Origin: Neurospora crassa OR74A
Taxonomy: Eukaryota; Ascomycota; Sordariomycetes; Sordariales; Sordariaceae
Length of the DNA stretch: 64,000 nt
Reading direction: 5' to 3'
NCBI RefSeq assembly: GCF_000182925.2
Contig: NC_026507.1
Span: 3,534,001-3,598,000 of the forward strand
Both the position numbers and the translations under genes were made by a program. The notes under the pieces were generated by a model. That model had not been told where the DNA came from, ran no database searches, and saw only the letters and a program-made list of their open reading frames with translations. Each line of letters starts with the position of its first letter. Position 1 is the stretch's first letter. Shown one piece after another: positions 43,941 through 58,093 of this stretch.

Positions 43941-46900
43941 GGCAAATGGCAGAGGATACGCGCAACTATGCACAGGGACTGCTGATGCCACAACCGGGAA
44001 GCTGGAGTACGAGGCGATGTAGCCGTGTCGTTGCCACCGTTAAATACGAGCCAGCTCGAGCCAAGGCAAGGCAAGAGAATGCAAGGCAACTGCAGATGCG
44101 GCTGTAATGCGGAAAGACAAGCCGTATAAATCCAATGTGACGTTTCGCGAATCGAAGGTCTCAGCCCTGGACCAGACAGGCGCGCGGTACAATGACAAGT
44201 GTTTGGCCAAGAAAGAGGCGTTGTTGGAATTGGATCGGTGTTGCCGATGCAGCTGGTGTTGAACGGGATATGCGTTATGTAGCGGGGCGATTGGGTTTCC
44301 CGACAAATACACTTCAGTTGGTGCGGTAGAATGCAAGAAGAATCGGATCGCCTTTGGGTGTGGAAGACAGGACTGGATTGAGGATGATGACAAAACAGAC
44401 CAGGAAAACCAACTCCACCTCGTCGAGACAGCCGGTGGGTGTAGCTAACAGGGTGCTTGGTGATACATATATAGGTGGTTATAGTCCGGGTGGTGGGCGG
44501 ACTGGCAGGCCCTGGGGACCGTCGTCGTCGGCTCCGTAATGCCAAGCACGACAGGTACCTCGTTTGGGGTTGCGTGCTTCTGAATGGTGGACGCCCTGAG
44601 GTCCTGGACCTTGTATGAATATGTCGGCAGAGCGTGACTGTAGGGTTCCAGGTTGGCGGCGGCGGCCAAGACAAGACACCAGACAGTACTCGAACGAATG
44701 CGCAAGGTACGGTCGGTACAGGCAGTTACAGTAGTTGACACTGCAGGTTTATTGCGCGCTTGACTTCAGTTATCCCGCACCTCAGGCGGCTGGAGACACA
44801 ACCAAAGCGGTGCCGTGGTGGTGGTGGTCTGTCTGAGGCGATGGACGACTGAACGAACTCTGGACTGGACTGGAGCGGGAGGACGACTGGCGACGGGAGG
44901 ATTCAATTGGGCTGGAGGGGGGGATTTAGGCCATAGAAAAAGATTTGGCGGAGACGAGTTTCCGGTGGAAGAGGCCCGAGGCCATAAAGAGGAAGGAAGT
45001 CGGATTACGGAGAGGCTGTGGATACCTCTGGGGACGGTTCCAGTCGCCGTTGCTGGCAGCTGCTTCTGGTTGGCTAGTCGTCCTTGCCCCTGGGGACCGT
45101 TCCAGCTGGCCTGCCAGGGGAGCTAAGGGTCGATACAGCGTGTATGTATTACGCGGTATTATCCGGAATGCATTAGCGTAAGGCAGGTATTCACGTGTAA
45201 TGCCTTTGGACAGAGTTGGTAGCGGAATCGGCAAGTTTTAAGTGTGGATTCTGGGGACATGGTACTTGGTGTAGAGCCAAAAGTACAATGACCTGTTCGT
45301 TTACTTAGTGTAGTTGTCTGACGATATGGCCGCGTTACCCGACTGCTTGGGACGGTGAAGCAATTGCCAAGTTGCACATACATCTGTACAATAACAATCG
45401 AATAGGTAGGCATGTCAAGGACTCAACTCAAGGTCAGGATTTGTCGTGCGTGAGGCCCAGACAGTCAAGCATGGACATGATACCTTGGCCAGAATCAGAG
45501 GCCGAAACGAGGGGAAAGGAAGGGGGTAGTAGGTAGGAGGGGACTACTGTCTCTGAACCTTGAATCATCCTCCCCATTCAACTCATCCATTCCCCGCACG
45601 CAATGAAAGAGAGATGCAGACTGATGAGTGCAGAGGCGTATCTGCGCACCCTTGACGCGGGCATTCCCACGCTTTGGTTTCTGCCGCAAACTGAAGTCCA
45701 AACCCCGGTTGGCTCTGTCTGCACCTTTCAGCCCTGGACAGGAGTGTCCAACGTAACATTACAGGGTTTCCATCTGTTAGCGCCTTCCCAGCGTAACATC
45801 CAAGCACTCCCTTTTCCGCGCCATTTTCCTTCGGTTCGCTGGTCGCACCTGCTCCACTCTTGCACTCGCTACGGCATCAGTTCCACAGGAAAATGGATCC
45901 CGCACGCCCTAAGAGGCTCGCACAGTGATACTTACCCCCGCCATGTATGCGAAATACACATCTCACGTTCAAAGTACCGCTTGCCCTACTAGGTGGTCCC
46001 GTCTCTTTACCCCCTGATACGTTTACAATTAGCCGTGCGATTCTGTAAAGAAGCCATTCATTCTGTTATCTGATCAGGTAGGGGAACAGAAACTTGGGCG
46101 AACGGAAAAGGTTCCGGTCCCTTTTTCATGTCCATCTTTTTGCATTGCACTAGTGTACAGCCTCAGCGATCGGCGGTCTGAAGAGAAAAGATGGAATGAT
46201 TTTTGCTGTTAGGGCTGTCGTTGATCCAATCATCTTTGTCTTGTTGATTCAGCGTTGTCGCTTGGCTGAGAGTTGGCAGTATGTACCACGGTTACGGTTC
46301 GATTTCCTTCCACTTGAACGGTACATGTGTACTGTACGTGTAAGGGAATGCTTTTCCACTTCTGTGGTAACGTAAACCTGGCGGCCTATCTCGATGGCAG
46401 CCTCAACCGTTTTGTCCACGGAGTTCTCCGCTGCTGTCTCTTAATACCAGATCTGCTGATTAATGTGCATTACTTACCTACCCTCCGCAACAACCGAACT
46501 TGCAACTGGAGTATGGCCGACGAACAGCTTTCCCAATTGAATTTTCTAACCCCCAGATCGTGGTCAAGCTGGCTTCTGCCACCGCCATCGACTCCAGCCT
46601 CGCCATGGTCGAAAGCCAAGCATCGAGTCCACAACCCACATTCTGTGTCTCATGGTCTACAGTCACATGAGGATGAGACTAAAGCTGATCGACACACAAG
46701 CGCCGGAGAAATGAAACGCCAACAGCGCAATTCAGTCGCTCGCTGGATGCCAAAGGACAAAGGGTTTCACAGCTGTCTGGTCCTCGTTCGGTTCACCGAC
46801 ATAGCCGGCCGATCTTGAGGAGGGTCGGCACTGGCAGGGCTGGCCTTGGCAGACTGAAATTGGGCACCTTAAAAGGCTCCCGCCCGCCTCCGCAATGAGC

Positions 46901-49900
46901 CGTCGACGCTTGATGGCTTCCCGTTTATGCGCGGAAGCAACGGCCTAGCTGCCTGCGTGGATGACATGCTGACCAACGCTTCATTGTACCGTCCTTCTCC
47001 GTGTCCGTATGTAACCGGTGGCCCGACTCGACCGGCTCTCGGGCGTAAAGCGGATCACTCGGGATCGTCGGTTTGACCCGCCAACGCGCAGTTATGGCGT
47101 GTCCTTATTCCCGGTGTTTACACTAGACACGATGGTATCATGGAAATCAAGATTTCTACACTACACGGTAAAGGCATGTAGATCGGCACTGGAGGCGCTT
47201 TGCATGAAGAATCCCCGACATGGTCAAAGGTGGAAATGACGGGAGTCAAGTTTGATACCACAACGTCCAGCCTTACCGGGCTGCCTGCCTGTTTGGCTTA
47301 GGTTGCCCGTTGGACCCCTTTTTCGGCGTTTTGGGGCGCAGCCTTTCCCGTCAACGTCACGGTCGAGATTTATGCCCCTGTAGGGCAGATGATGACAATC
47401 GGCCAGTTGCAGGTTTTGCAGGGCTTGTGTTGCAATGCGGTTCCTAAACAAGAAAAGAAAAGAAAATAAAAGAAGAAGAAAAGAAAATCTTTTCCAAGAC
47501 TTCGGAGGGTTCACCAACCAAGCAAATTGCATAAAGGCCGATGGCTTCTCCCCACCACCAGCCGATCTTATAACCGTACACTTACAATCATTTTGGTCCG
47601 CCCTACCTAATAACCAGGAACACTCTGACGTGGGATGGGAGGCCTCTTCTGGTTCAAAACCTTTCTTTGACGTTAATGAACGTCGATCGTGTGTGCGTCT
47701 TCAAGGCATGATGCACAATACCTACCTAACAAGTTTTCTCCTGAGCCTAGTTCTTGTGTGAATAATCCATGACGCTTTCTGTACTCGGATCCCAGCTATA
47801 GATTACATATGCTGACCTTCGAGTCTCAGCCCTATAAGGTGTGCCATCCATCATCTCAACCTCGGCCGTTGGTGCTGCTGCTGGTCACGGCATACACTAG
47901 GTGGTAGATACTTGCAGCTTACATTGGAAGCCTGGACGTCCAACACCTTGCTCCGTGGTCCCATTTCCACACTTATTCCCGAGAGCCTGAAAAGGCGTAA
48001 TGCGGGCCCTGTCAGGCCTGGGCACACATGGACACTGAAGCGAAGGCTTTCTCCGAGGAACGCGGGGTTCGCCGTTGGAAAATCTTTTCAAGTTACTTGA
48101 CTTTTTCCAGCGGCTGTGGTACCACACAAAGTTCCATTCGCATATGTCCAACCAGGAACACTTCACACCCTCTATGAGGTGGTGAATGTCATGCAACAAA
48201 CAACCTAGTCACAATGGGCATGCTACGTTTTGAGAGCTGTTATTGTTGCGTGCCTTGGATTATTCAAAGACTTGATGCAACATGAACCACAAGGTGAAGA
48301 AAGCATGGAGGTGATCAAGATGTCTGGTAGGTAACGTCCAAAAGTCCGCGATGAGCACAAAACAACCTACGTACTTCGAAGTTGCCGGAGGCGGCAGCAA
48401 AGTCCTCTGCAGAGACACTGATGGATGAGACCCAAGGTGTCACCTCCAGCGCATGATGTTACATGTTGGCAGACGTCCTTGCTACTAAAGCTGAGATGTT
48501 TTTTTTCGGTTTCTTTTTTCGACCTATCTCTTTGTTTCTACCTTCGCTCATTATATATTGTCATTTATGTGTATAGGGCGTACGGCGCCGTTGAATCTCT
48601 TTTCAAAACTGGATCTATCATACGGTCTAGTACATAGATCGGGGAAAGGACCTGCATGCCCCTGCCGAAGCGCCACCATAACAGAGTTACCTCTAGCGGG
48701 ACCACTTAAGACGACTGGGTAGCAAGTTCCAACATGCGGGTGACTCGCAGCGGATGGCGGCGGTATTCAATCCATCGCCAGGGACTTTACTCTTGTTTTT
48801 TTTTTTTTTTCCTTTCAAGGTTGCTGCAGTTCTGGCCAACCTCGACACTCACGACACGACCAATTATTGACATCGGGCAAAATGCAGTGCCGATTTGCTT
48901 GATACTTTGTGCCTGTGCTATGTGCCATGCACGCAATCTCGACATCGGACCTTATAAGCCCGACTATCATCAGCCTCTGGAGTGTTGTGTCCCTTATTAT
49001 CACTATAAAGTTCTTCATGTATGCCCGTTGTCGTCGCTGTGTCAAATCATTCCAGCTCAACAAGCGCGCTCTATACCTATGTCGCCGCTAACCTGCCGAG
49101 CCGATGACGCCAGTTAACCGCTGTTAATTACCACCTCGATATGCGCTGCTTTGATTTCCGTCTGACACAAATGAAACACCCCGAGCGGTTGCCATCAAGG
49201 CGGTGGCAGTTGACTCTATGCTGTGTCACCTTCCTATATAGAGGTGGTCATGCGAGATGTCGGATGGAATAGTGTTTAGTCGGTAAGCGTCGAAGGGGAA
49301 GTATTTATTTCCTTGCCTTCCACTTGTTGTCACCCCTCGCTGGGATCATACCCCGAAGTTCTCACTCAGGCACCGGCTCTTGCGGTATGTGGCGCATGAA
49401 ATGCCGAACTAGTACAGTGTGTGTGGCCAACCAATCAATGCGGGGGTAGTGTATCACATTCGTTTCCATCTTTTCTCACTTTTCCCTCACGGCGTCTAGC
49501 ACCTTGAAGGATATTAAACACGCCCTTTCTCTTATTACTTACATAGATTCCAACTGCTCCTTACAGTCACGCGAGGAGGTAGTGCAGTGACTTGTGAGAG
49601 AGGGGTCTGTGACTCCATGATCCTTTCCTTTCTCCACGATATCCATGATATGCCGCCATCTCCAAGGCGCATTGCACACCGGGATGTTCCTGGTTCAAGT
49701 CAGCGACCTTGATGTTGTGTTCGTCAGCGCTGTTGCGCTAGCAGTGTGGGGTGGGAAATATAGTCTGCGCAAAAAAAGAATAGCTAGGTACCCTTCGGCT
49801 AGAACAGGGCAAGGCTAACATAAGCTTGATGAAGCTATTGATAATATATTACAGATTCTTGCCTAGCGTGGATCGTCAAGGTTACGCACTAGCAATAAGG

Positions 49901-51537
49901 TTCCAGGTGACTTCGGACGTAGCTCCGTGTCTTCTGACCGCCGCCGCCGCCGCCGGGCCCGGGCACCTCTACGACGGGGGAATCCACAGAGACAGAAACG
50001 ATGGATGCTGCACTGTGAGAAAGACGGCTTGACGGAACTCCCAGCCCCGTCGCGCTATTCGAAGCTGTCCTCCTTTGTCTTGATGAAAATGAAAAGGGCC
50101 AAAACATGGCTCTGTGAAGAGAGGCTCCTACCTCTAGCTTTTCCCCTTTGCCTCACAGGGCGATTACTGAGGGATACATACAAGATGACCAACGGGAGAG
50201 CATCCATTCCAAACAAGCGGGAAATACTATACCAGCCGGCCCCAGTGGGTTGTAACTGAATATTCACACGAAACTAGAGGTAACATACCGTTAATACATA
50301 CAAGCATACCGTTGGCAAGTACAGGGGGCCGTACGCTTCGAACAAACGGTGTAATACCCGCCAAGTACTAAGCGTCACTCTCATTTCCGGTCACCCACCA
50401 GACAGATCAGCCTTACAGTTAGCGGTACGTAAGGAATTTGATAAGGATCATAGGGCTATGGACAGGGAACGGAAGGTTCAATCCCGGGAAATGATGTCTT
50501 GCTGCGGAATGAGAGCGGAACTGAATGCGGCTCTCATCCCAGTATTACACCGACGTGTTCGTCGCAAGATGAGATGAACTTATACACCAAATACTACCTA
50601 CCTATGTATATCTCTACGCGATACTGGTATACATACGCGGATTACAGCATTGGTTGTTGCGACGCATAATTTCGAAGTGCTCATTGGTCGTTGTCAGCCA
50701 GCGGAGCACCGTCCGCGCCATCGGAACTCGGAACACACTACGAACTGCCACGGGGTCCCAAAGCAAAGCCGGGCGGGCATCATTCGGGGTCCCGTCAAAA
50801 AGGAACAGGTCACCGAGCGAGCACCCTAGGCCTAGGAGGTCGCCTACAGGACACTATCGTGCGTCGGCTGGATCTCGCGTTCGACAAAAGCTAGATCGAC
50901 AAAGGACGATCTTATCTCTCGGGAATTGGCCCGGGGGCTCTCAAATGGGTATTACATAGCAACAAACTCTTTAGTGACCCTATAGGGGTGCGTCGCGTGA
51001 CTTGATTGACCTTGGTTCGAACAAAAGCCGAAAGAAAGATGGTGGCGTACCAGCTCTACCTACACTAGGTACAATTTCTTACAGACCGCCTCTTCGGCCC
51101 CCCCTCCCCCGAGAGGGGATAAGTTCATTTCAGTTCCCCATGAGCCGAGAAACATCTCGACGCTTCCTTCCCATCCAGCGGCACTGTGGCAGTGGCAGCA
51201 ACAGCAGTCGATGCATGAAACCCTTTTTGTCCTTTTCAGCCTTGACAAATGTCTTCCTTCCAGGGCGAGAAGCCGTGCCGCAAGAAAAAGCATGGCATCT
51301 CTGCATGTAATCACTTTGATCTGTCTGGGAATTTGGAATTCCTTGTGATGGCGGGAACGATGCCGTGCATCAATCAACTTGGAAGAAGATGAGGCTGAAA
51401 AGCAGGATGATCGTGTCTTTCATCTCCTCCGTAACCACTGACTGCATTGCGCAAGCACCCGGTCCAACCCTTTCTGGTGTCTAGTGTATACTGAAGAACT
51501 GTGAGGGTAATTCTTTACTTTGCGTTGACTTCACCCT

Positions 51538-51538
<1 letters not shown>

Positions 51539-51583
<45 letters not shown>
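51539..51583. repeat. (CA)n microsatellite
   Basis: About 22 uninterrupted CA units in intergenic sequence. Confidence 0.92.
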
Positions 51584-51585
<2 letters not shown>

Positions 51586-52431
51586 TTCATCTCGTCCTAG
51601 CTGTCCATTTCCCATGCCTCGCCAGCGAGTTGTGTAATTGCTTGGCTCATTAGCTGCTCGCCATCGCTGCGACCCAAGGAACCCCCACCCACCACCACCT
51701 GAAGCCAATGGACCTAGAAACCCCCTCAAACCCCTCCAGGAGGGAGTGCATCTCCAGGAAGAAATCAACAGACCCCGAAGCACTTAGAGCACTTCCTCGG
51801 GTATGGGCCATTGCAGCCAAACAAGGATCATCATAGAAAAGAGAGATCACTTGCTCGCACGATCCGACTGCCGATCGCACGCACGCACGCTGCCAGCCGC
51901 CTCTGTCAGCACCTTCTTTTGCTTAGCCTATCATGTCTAATTCAGACGTTGTAACATCACCATGCAACACCACTCCCCGGCCATGCATGGATGGGAGCCG
52001 CCCTCCCTCCCCATGTAACTTACTAACTAACTAACTCTCTCTTGTTGGTCTCTCTCTCTCTTCTGCGCCGACAACCAATAAGTCCGGAGGCCGCAAATTA
52101 TTCGTTACCACTCAGTGGTGTAAATTCTTGATACGAGTGGGAAAAGATAGGTAGGTAGGTATCCAGGGGAAAATCTCGTATGGGCTTCGTAAGCTTCATA
52201 CATAGCCCCCCATCCCATCCCATCTTGCTGCTGCGATGCTACAGTACCGTGCAAACTGAAAGCCGACAAGATCATCATTATCGTCGTCAGAACGTTCAGG
52301 TTGTCAAGTGTGGCTGTGTTCAGCAGGGCAGGGGAGGGCGGCTCTCGCCGTCGTCAATCCAAGGCAGCAAAAAGCCGAGATATAGTATAGAGTGGTAAGT
52401 AGGTAGGCAAGGCAGGGTGGCAATCGGACCG

Positions 52432-52462
52432 GTAGTGTAGTGTAGTGTAGTGTAGTGTAGTG
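52432..52462. repeat. (GTAGT)n pentanucleotide repeat
   Basis: About six GTAGT units in tandem in intergenic sequence. Confidence 0.88.
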
Positions 52463-55400
52463 GTATCAGACCTTGGTAGGCTGTGAATGAGCTGGTTGGT
52501 GGTTGGGTGGTGATGATGATGATAATGGTGCTTCAAACAAAGTGCCTAACAAGGCGGCTGCCCGGCCGTGATGCAGATGTTACCGGCGGGATAACATACC
52601 TAAGGTACCTACATACATACCTGGGTATGTAGGAGGCGGTTACATGGTGGTTAGTTGGCGCAAACAGTTGGCGTTACAAAACCATGTCTTGAGTGCCTGC
52701 TTAAGTTGGAACTGGGAAATTGTATGGTCCGTTTAGCCTCTCAACACCCCAGCGCCATCCATCATCATTCTATGGATACTACAGTACCCCTGACTGGCGG
52801 CGACGACTCCCCCAAAATCAGCCCAGTTGCAATTCATGTGCTGCTCACAAGCAGCGAACATGGAAAATCCCCTCGTGTCGTGCACGTGGATGGACCCCCG
52901 AATGATGCGTTCGTTAGCTCTTCTTTTGCGCTGTAGTGTAGAAAAGGAGGTTGAAAGAGAGACCTGAGAAACGCCATGTTTCTTTTCTTCTTTTTTGCTG
53001 ACTCCCGAGCCTACACGTGTACACTACAATGGATAGAGCCGCAAGTGTACCAGCTCCACTTGGGGTGACCCCTCGATCGGGAGTTCCTTCCGCGGGTAGG
53101 TTGTGAAGCCGGGGGGGCGTTAAGTTCCCAACGGTTATTTTACTTTACACGTTGTATCGAGATGGATTCATGGAACAGCCGGGCAGCCCACGAGGGAGCC
53201 ATGCCGCCCATCCATCCATTCATCTATCCACTTGGTCATTTTCTCCCGCACCATCCGTCGGCTTCGTCTCATCTCACCTTCCTGATTCCTGTTTCACCGG
53301 TCTCTAGTGCCCCCTTCCTTCTTTTCCCTCCAGCGGTACGGACGCATCGGCAATCCCATATCTGCCTTGGCGTAGTGAGAAAAAAGGGGAAGCTGTGAGG
53401 GAGCTGGAGAAAGCTTCATGATGCCGTAAACCGAGATAGGTACTCGCAAGTTCGTCACTTGTTGGGTAAAGTGATCACAGAACATCAATTTCGTCCTCCT
53501 TCGGCCCAAATAGCACCAGTATCTGTATGGCTTCAACATCCTGCCCGGTTTGTGATGATGATGCCGATGACAATGGACGAGGGACTGAGGTGAAACACCG
53601 GACCAGTCCACTCTGATGAAGATCGAGGTTTCAAGCGTAGGCGAGCCCGTGATAGGGGAACAATGGGTGGAAATATCGTCCAGGGCACCTACCAACTCAC
53701 TGACTCTCACGAAAGCCAAGTGCTACATGTTCTTCCGATGGAGATGGTGTCGTAGGTTTTTCCACGCACTGCCTTGTTGTCTGTCCCTAAAAGTAGTGTG
53801 TCGACTGGACAGCTTGCTTTCCATCGAAGTCGAAATTCGTTGCTTCTTCTACATGGTTTGTATTTCGGTTGGCAGGGGGGGGCGTAACGATGAAAGTTAC
53901 AAACGAAGTCGCTGTAAGTTTCCTTGTAACGACGGTACATAAGCGGTCCGTTTGGTATCTTACAAGACTCATGAAACGTTCCACGCAGCATTGATACGGT
54001 ACAAACTGCGTGTTTTTCGGCCGACCCTCGGATGCCCGTTGAAATCCACGCAGACCACGGTACCTCGCGATTGGCCTGTCGTAAGCACCGAATCCACATT
54101 AAGGCCGTTACTTTCGTTTCATTGGCTGGCCTTATACCTGCCTCCCTCGTAGGGCTGGTTCACATGAAGGTTCTGTTCCGTTGTCTGCCCTGGTTGTTGG
54201 CGGTGAGCGGTTGTGGAGATTTTTGATTTTTTTTCATTTGGAGGAATCCCGGGCATGCTCCCATAAATCAGTTCAGGCTACCTTCTTGCATTGATGCTGT
54301 ACCACGCTGCTGTACTAGTTTACATGGAACCCGGATGACTGAGTGTTGGCAGGAAGAACATGGTGAAATTTCCAGCGGTGTGTATTACGCGTAAAGTACT
54401 TACCTACAGTACTACTTGGACGGTGCGGAAGTGCTCCGACGGACCCCCTTACTCAGCACCACCACCACCCAAACCCGGAACAAGGCATCGTGGTCCATGT
54501 TGTTACATCGATGCTTTGAACCAGGCGCTAGTTCGAGATGGCTACATATCTGCTCCACCAATTGCCACGACGACGACGCCGGCGGTGATGAAGAACAACA
54601 ACCTAACACACCGATTCCGGACCCGGACTTGATGCCAAGGTTGCAAGCGTGAACATGGGCATATTGGCAGTAGTTCAGTCATGACTTTGAAGTTAAGTAC
54701 CAGAGGGGGAAAGAGGACTTGGCAGTACTGTAAGCATGAACTAACACCACCGTATTGGCGACCATCACGGTCACGGAAACAAAACGGGCCGCAGACCGAA
54801 AAGGATTCCTTCCAAGATAAGTAAGTATCTCTGAGGAAAGGCCGAGATGATTAGCATCCGAACCGTTTTGGTTGACGAGACTGGATAGACTGGAGACTGG
54901 ATAGAAGCATGGATGGGTAAGGGCAAAGAAACATGATACCCGATATCCGATGCAAAACTTATGTCAGCGCCGTCATCATTGTCATTGTTTGGTCAGTCAG
55001 CCTTACAAGGAAAGGACAGAACTTACCATCGGCAGCCAAGCGGTTGGTTAATCCTGCAAGCGAAGGTCAACAACCCTTTCTTCTATCGTCTATTGATCAG
55101 ATAAGTATCTTCCAATCTTCACCGCATCCGCGTATTCGTTGAAGGCAGCAACTTTGTGACTACCTAGTTCTAGGTGCCCATCCTCTTTCTCTCTAGTCTA
55201 CACTACTATGCCCGGGTTACATGGGCACCCAACACAGAGACGGGTCTATGACTATAAAACAGGATGAGGTAGAGACAATGTAACAATATAGTGAAACAAG
55301 CAGCAATCGGTAAACGATCTCCATACCTTCTTCAGATTTTGATTCTCACGACGATAGATAGCAAAAATCAGGGACTGGCACCACATACTACCTCTACACT

Positions 55401-55809
55401 ACTACTTCGTTACCTACCTTCCCCTTTCTGTCCTTCCCCTTTCTCCTTCCCCGCAATCCAGATCGACGCTCGCTTAACACACTGCATGACCATGCATGAA
55501 GATAATGTAAGAAAAAAAATATTTCCTCGTATGTATCCCTTTCATTCTAGTCTATGTACATAGGTACTCTTTCGAGATCGTGAACACCCTCCCCCAACCC
55601 CCAAACCCCCCTTACGGAAGATTGAACGATATGGACGCCCATATGTACAGACACACTCGTCTTGATAGTTTAGCAAAGATAGGTAGGTGACTACCATCTG
55701 GCTGACGGGGGTAAATCGGAATGTATGTGGGTAACCTAGCCAAGGAAGCATCCAATGTAAGTAGAGGTAAGTAGGCTTCTATGGTAGAGGCAATGCGACA
55801 TTCGGAACG

Positions 55810-55854
55810 AAGAAAGAAAGAAAGAAAGAAAAAGAAAGAAAGAAAGAAAGAAAG
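55810..55854. repeat. (GAAA)n microsatellite
   Basis: About eleven GAAA units with one extra AA interruption, in intergenic sequence. Confidence 0.9.
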
Positions 55855-56201
55855 CGGAATGTTCCATGTCGGCGGCCTCCGCGGACGAAATGGAGAGAGG
55901 GTTAAAAGCCAGGGGATGGCGTGATACTAAATAGGGTTCATTAAACGGGCGGTACTATGTAGGTGTCCACGTAGAGGTACAGTACTTGAAGGTACTTCTC
56001 TTCGGACAAATACATAACGGTGATGTCAAAGTAGAAGTAGGTACTCGTCTGGGCTAGAAGCGCCTCAGACCCCATGCGCAGACGAGTAGTATCGTAAACG
56101 GTTGTAAGACTCGCTTATCAAGATAGGTAGGTACATACTGACTGACTGCATCGGCGAACGGGTTGCCAGATTGGGGGAGATGTTGCGATGTCACTTTCTT
56201 C

Positions 56202-56203
<2 letters not shown>

Positions 56204-56237
<34 letters not shown>
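56204..56237. repeat. T34 homopolymer
   Basis: Uninterrupted run of about 34 T, roughly 260 bases downstream of the Rtt106 stop codon. Length uncertain for technical reasons. On the minus strand it reads as poly-A and no flanking retroposed gene body or target duplication was recognised. Confidence 0.85.
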
Positions 56238-56496
56238 CTGGTCTCATTCTTTTCTAACGAGTTTTGTCTGGATGATGCCGATTCACGCGCCGGAGTTCTA
56301 CAAGCAAATCATTTGCTTGTTCAAGTCATGTAATTTTTTCGGATTCTGAAAAGAAACCAGACTTTCTGTTTCCAAGGAAAGGCCGATCTGAAAGCATTTG
56401 AAATGGGATGAATTCTATATTGGCCTCGTAATGGTATATCATTTTGATGGACCTTCCCAGGAAAAATGACTGAAAACGCTCGACAATTCAGGGAGA

Positions 56497-58093
56497 TTAT
56501 TCTTCACCCTCTAATCCCTCGCCCATATCCTCATCGTCATCCTCATCACCCTCTCCTTCGCCATCCTCCTCCTCCTCCTCCTCCTCGGAACTCGACCCTG
56601 AGCCTTCACTCTCCCCTTCACTACCCGGATCATAATCCTCCTCCTCCTCATCTTCCTCATCCTGTAACCTCTGCTCCTCTTCCTTCTGCGCCCTCTCCAG
56701 CTCCGTCAACCCATCACCAGCCTCACCACCCTCACCTCCCTCGCCTTCTTCGCCATTGGCCGCAGCCTTCTTTGCATTCTCCGCCAGCTGCTTCTTCGCC
56801 TTCCTCTGTTCCGCCATGCTACGATCCGCCAGCCCATGTCTCCTCACATAACTCTGATCGATCCCTGCATAATCCTCCTGGTCCAGCATGCTGAACTCAA
56901 TCTCCTGCCCTCCCTCTTCACTCCCTTCTCCTCCTCCTTCCAGCTCCACCACTATGTTAAACGTCCTTTGCAACACGCTCGTATAACTAATCGCCACAAT
57001 CTTGTCCAGCGGCAAGAAGAGCAACGGTTTCTTGAACCCCCACAGGATGCCCGTCGGCAAAAAGAACAGAAACCCATCCTTGCTGCCGCGGAACGCCTTG
57101 ACGTGCACCGCCTTCTCCTGTGGGCGGTACGCCTGGCGCGCCACCGAGTGGAACACTTTGGGGTCGGAGGACACGAGCTCACACGCGTGGTTGCCCGCCG
57201 CGTGCAAAGAGGTTGTCAGAGCCCAATGGAAAAGTGTCGCGTAGCTGTCGGAGACGGGGGCGGCGGCGGCGGCGGACGGACCAGTGATGGTGCCTGGCTT
57301 GGGCGCGGTGGAGGGGATGGTAAACACGAGTGGCTCGAGCGGCGCACTGGTTTGTTGTTGGGTCTGCTGGTCGGCGGATTGTTGGGACTTGGTTGTCGGT
57401 AGGTAGCTGTTGCGCGGGAGGAGCACGTAGTTGTGTTGGACTTGGGATTTGTCGGGTACGGGGAGATAGAAGGCGTGTTCTGTTTTGTTCATAAGATATC
57501 TTTTAGCAAAACCGTCATCTTTCATGTTGAAAAAGATGGAAATACGAACCAATGTCTTTCCATGGGTACACGATGCCTTGTACAGGCACCGGAGAGCCTG
57601 AAGCGCGAGCGTAGAGAAAGTTCTTGGTAAAGCACAAGTCGTACTTCTTGCGCTGGGGTACAGAGACGGAAATGTCCTTGATCTCTAGGAGTACCGGCTC
57701 GGCGGCGGCGGCGTCTGCACCGAGCACTGCTGCTTGTGAGCCCGCAATCGGGTGAGCTGCGCCATTGGGACCGCTTGTTTGTGCTTCGACACGTCTCCTC
57801 TTGGTGGCTGGTTCTTCGGATGTGTTGTCCGCTATCCTTTCGTACACAAAAGATGCGATGTTGTTGAAAAGATCGATGCGCGCGGGAGAGTCTACATCAA
57901 ACAGGGTGCCATCCAAATTAGCCAGCAGGTACAGACAAAGCTATTGTGAGACTGTCCGCGGACTGCCGGCTACAATTATGACCAGATCGTAAAAATAGAG
58001 AAACACACCAGCAGCTTCTTGAATGCCCTTCAAAATGTCGGGTCGGCTTTGGAACACGAGTCCCAGCAGCTGGGAATCGAGCTTGGCTGCCAT
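56497..58093 (-). CDS. rtt106: Histone chaperone Rtt106
   Basis: A chaperone that binds H3-H4 (with H3K56ac) and hands them to new DNA and to silent chromatin. Exons: 58093-58009, 57891-57550 and 57479-56497; introns 57892-58008 and 57480-57549; 469 aa, in frame. The first acceptor (GTAG at 57892) was chosen because it gives [19 protein letters not shown], as in other fungal Rtt106 proteins. An N-terminal dimerisation helix ([20 protein letters not shown]) is followed by the double PH domain: [36 protein letters not shown], then [20 protein letters not shown] and [33 protein letters not shown] ends the fold. A Lys-rich segment ([13 protein letters not shown]) and a ~90-residue Asp/Glu tail follow, as usual for histone chaperones. 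It is tandem with argininosuccinate lyase, about 0.6 kb apart. Confidence 0.94.

Larger units (their letters stand above)
43941..56496. other. 12.5-kb stretch without a supported gene
   Basis: The 44-45.2 kb part is probably the leader and promoter of the zinc-finger gene. Beyond that, frames such as 45603-45992, 46327-46818, 50654-50959 and 53707-54099 are all short, often overlap on the opposite strand, and show no domain. Base composition looks mixed, not AT-rich, so it does not look like RIP-degraded repeats. There are many simple repeats (CA, GTAGT, GAAA and a T34 run) and the GGTAGGTA/TACCTACC-type motifs usual in Sordariales intergenic DNA. No tRNA box pair, no rRNA and no transposon end was recognised. 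Very small or heavily spliced genes and long non-coding RNAs cannot be excluded. Confidence 0.45.

Noticed and set aside
43793-44674. 293-codon frame on the minus strand overlapping the zinc-finger gene start
   Set aside because: Overlaps exon 1 of the zinc-finger gene in another frame, is Pro/Ser/Arg/His-rich and has no domain. Most likely a shadow of the leader and first exon.
46327-46818. 163-codon frame on the plus strand in the large gap
   Set aside because: No family resemblance, mixed composition, no supporting leader or exon partners.
50470-50500. GGTTCAATCC resembling a tRNA B box
   Set aside because: No matching A box, no acceptor stem and no T-stem pairing around it.
50654-50959. 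Basic 101-codon frame that might be a decayed gene
   Set aside because: Low-information Arg/Ser-rich translation and no recognised motif in any of the six frames around it.
56204-56237. T34 run as the poly-A tail of a retroposed gene
   Set aside because: No gene body next to it on the minus strand and no flanking target duplication recognised. Simple slippage is the plainer explanation.
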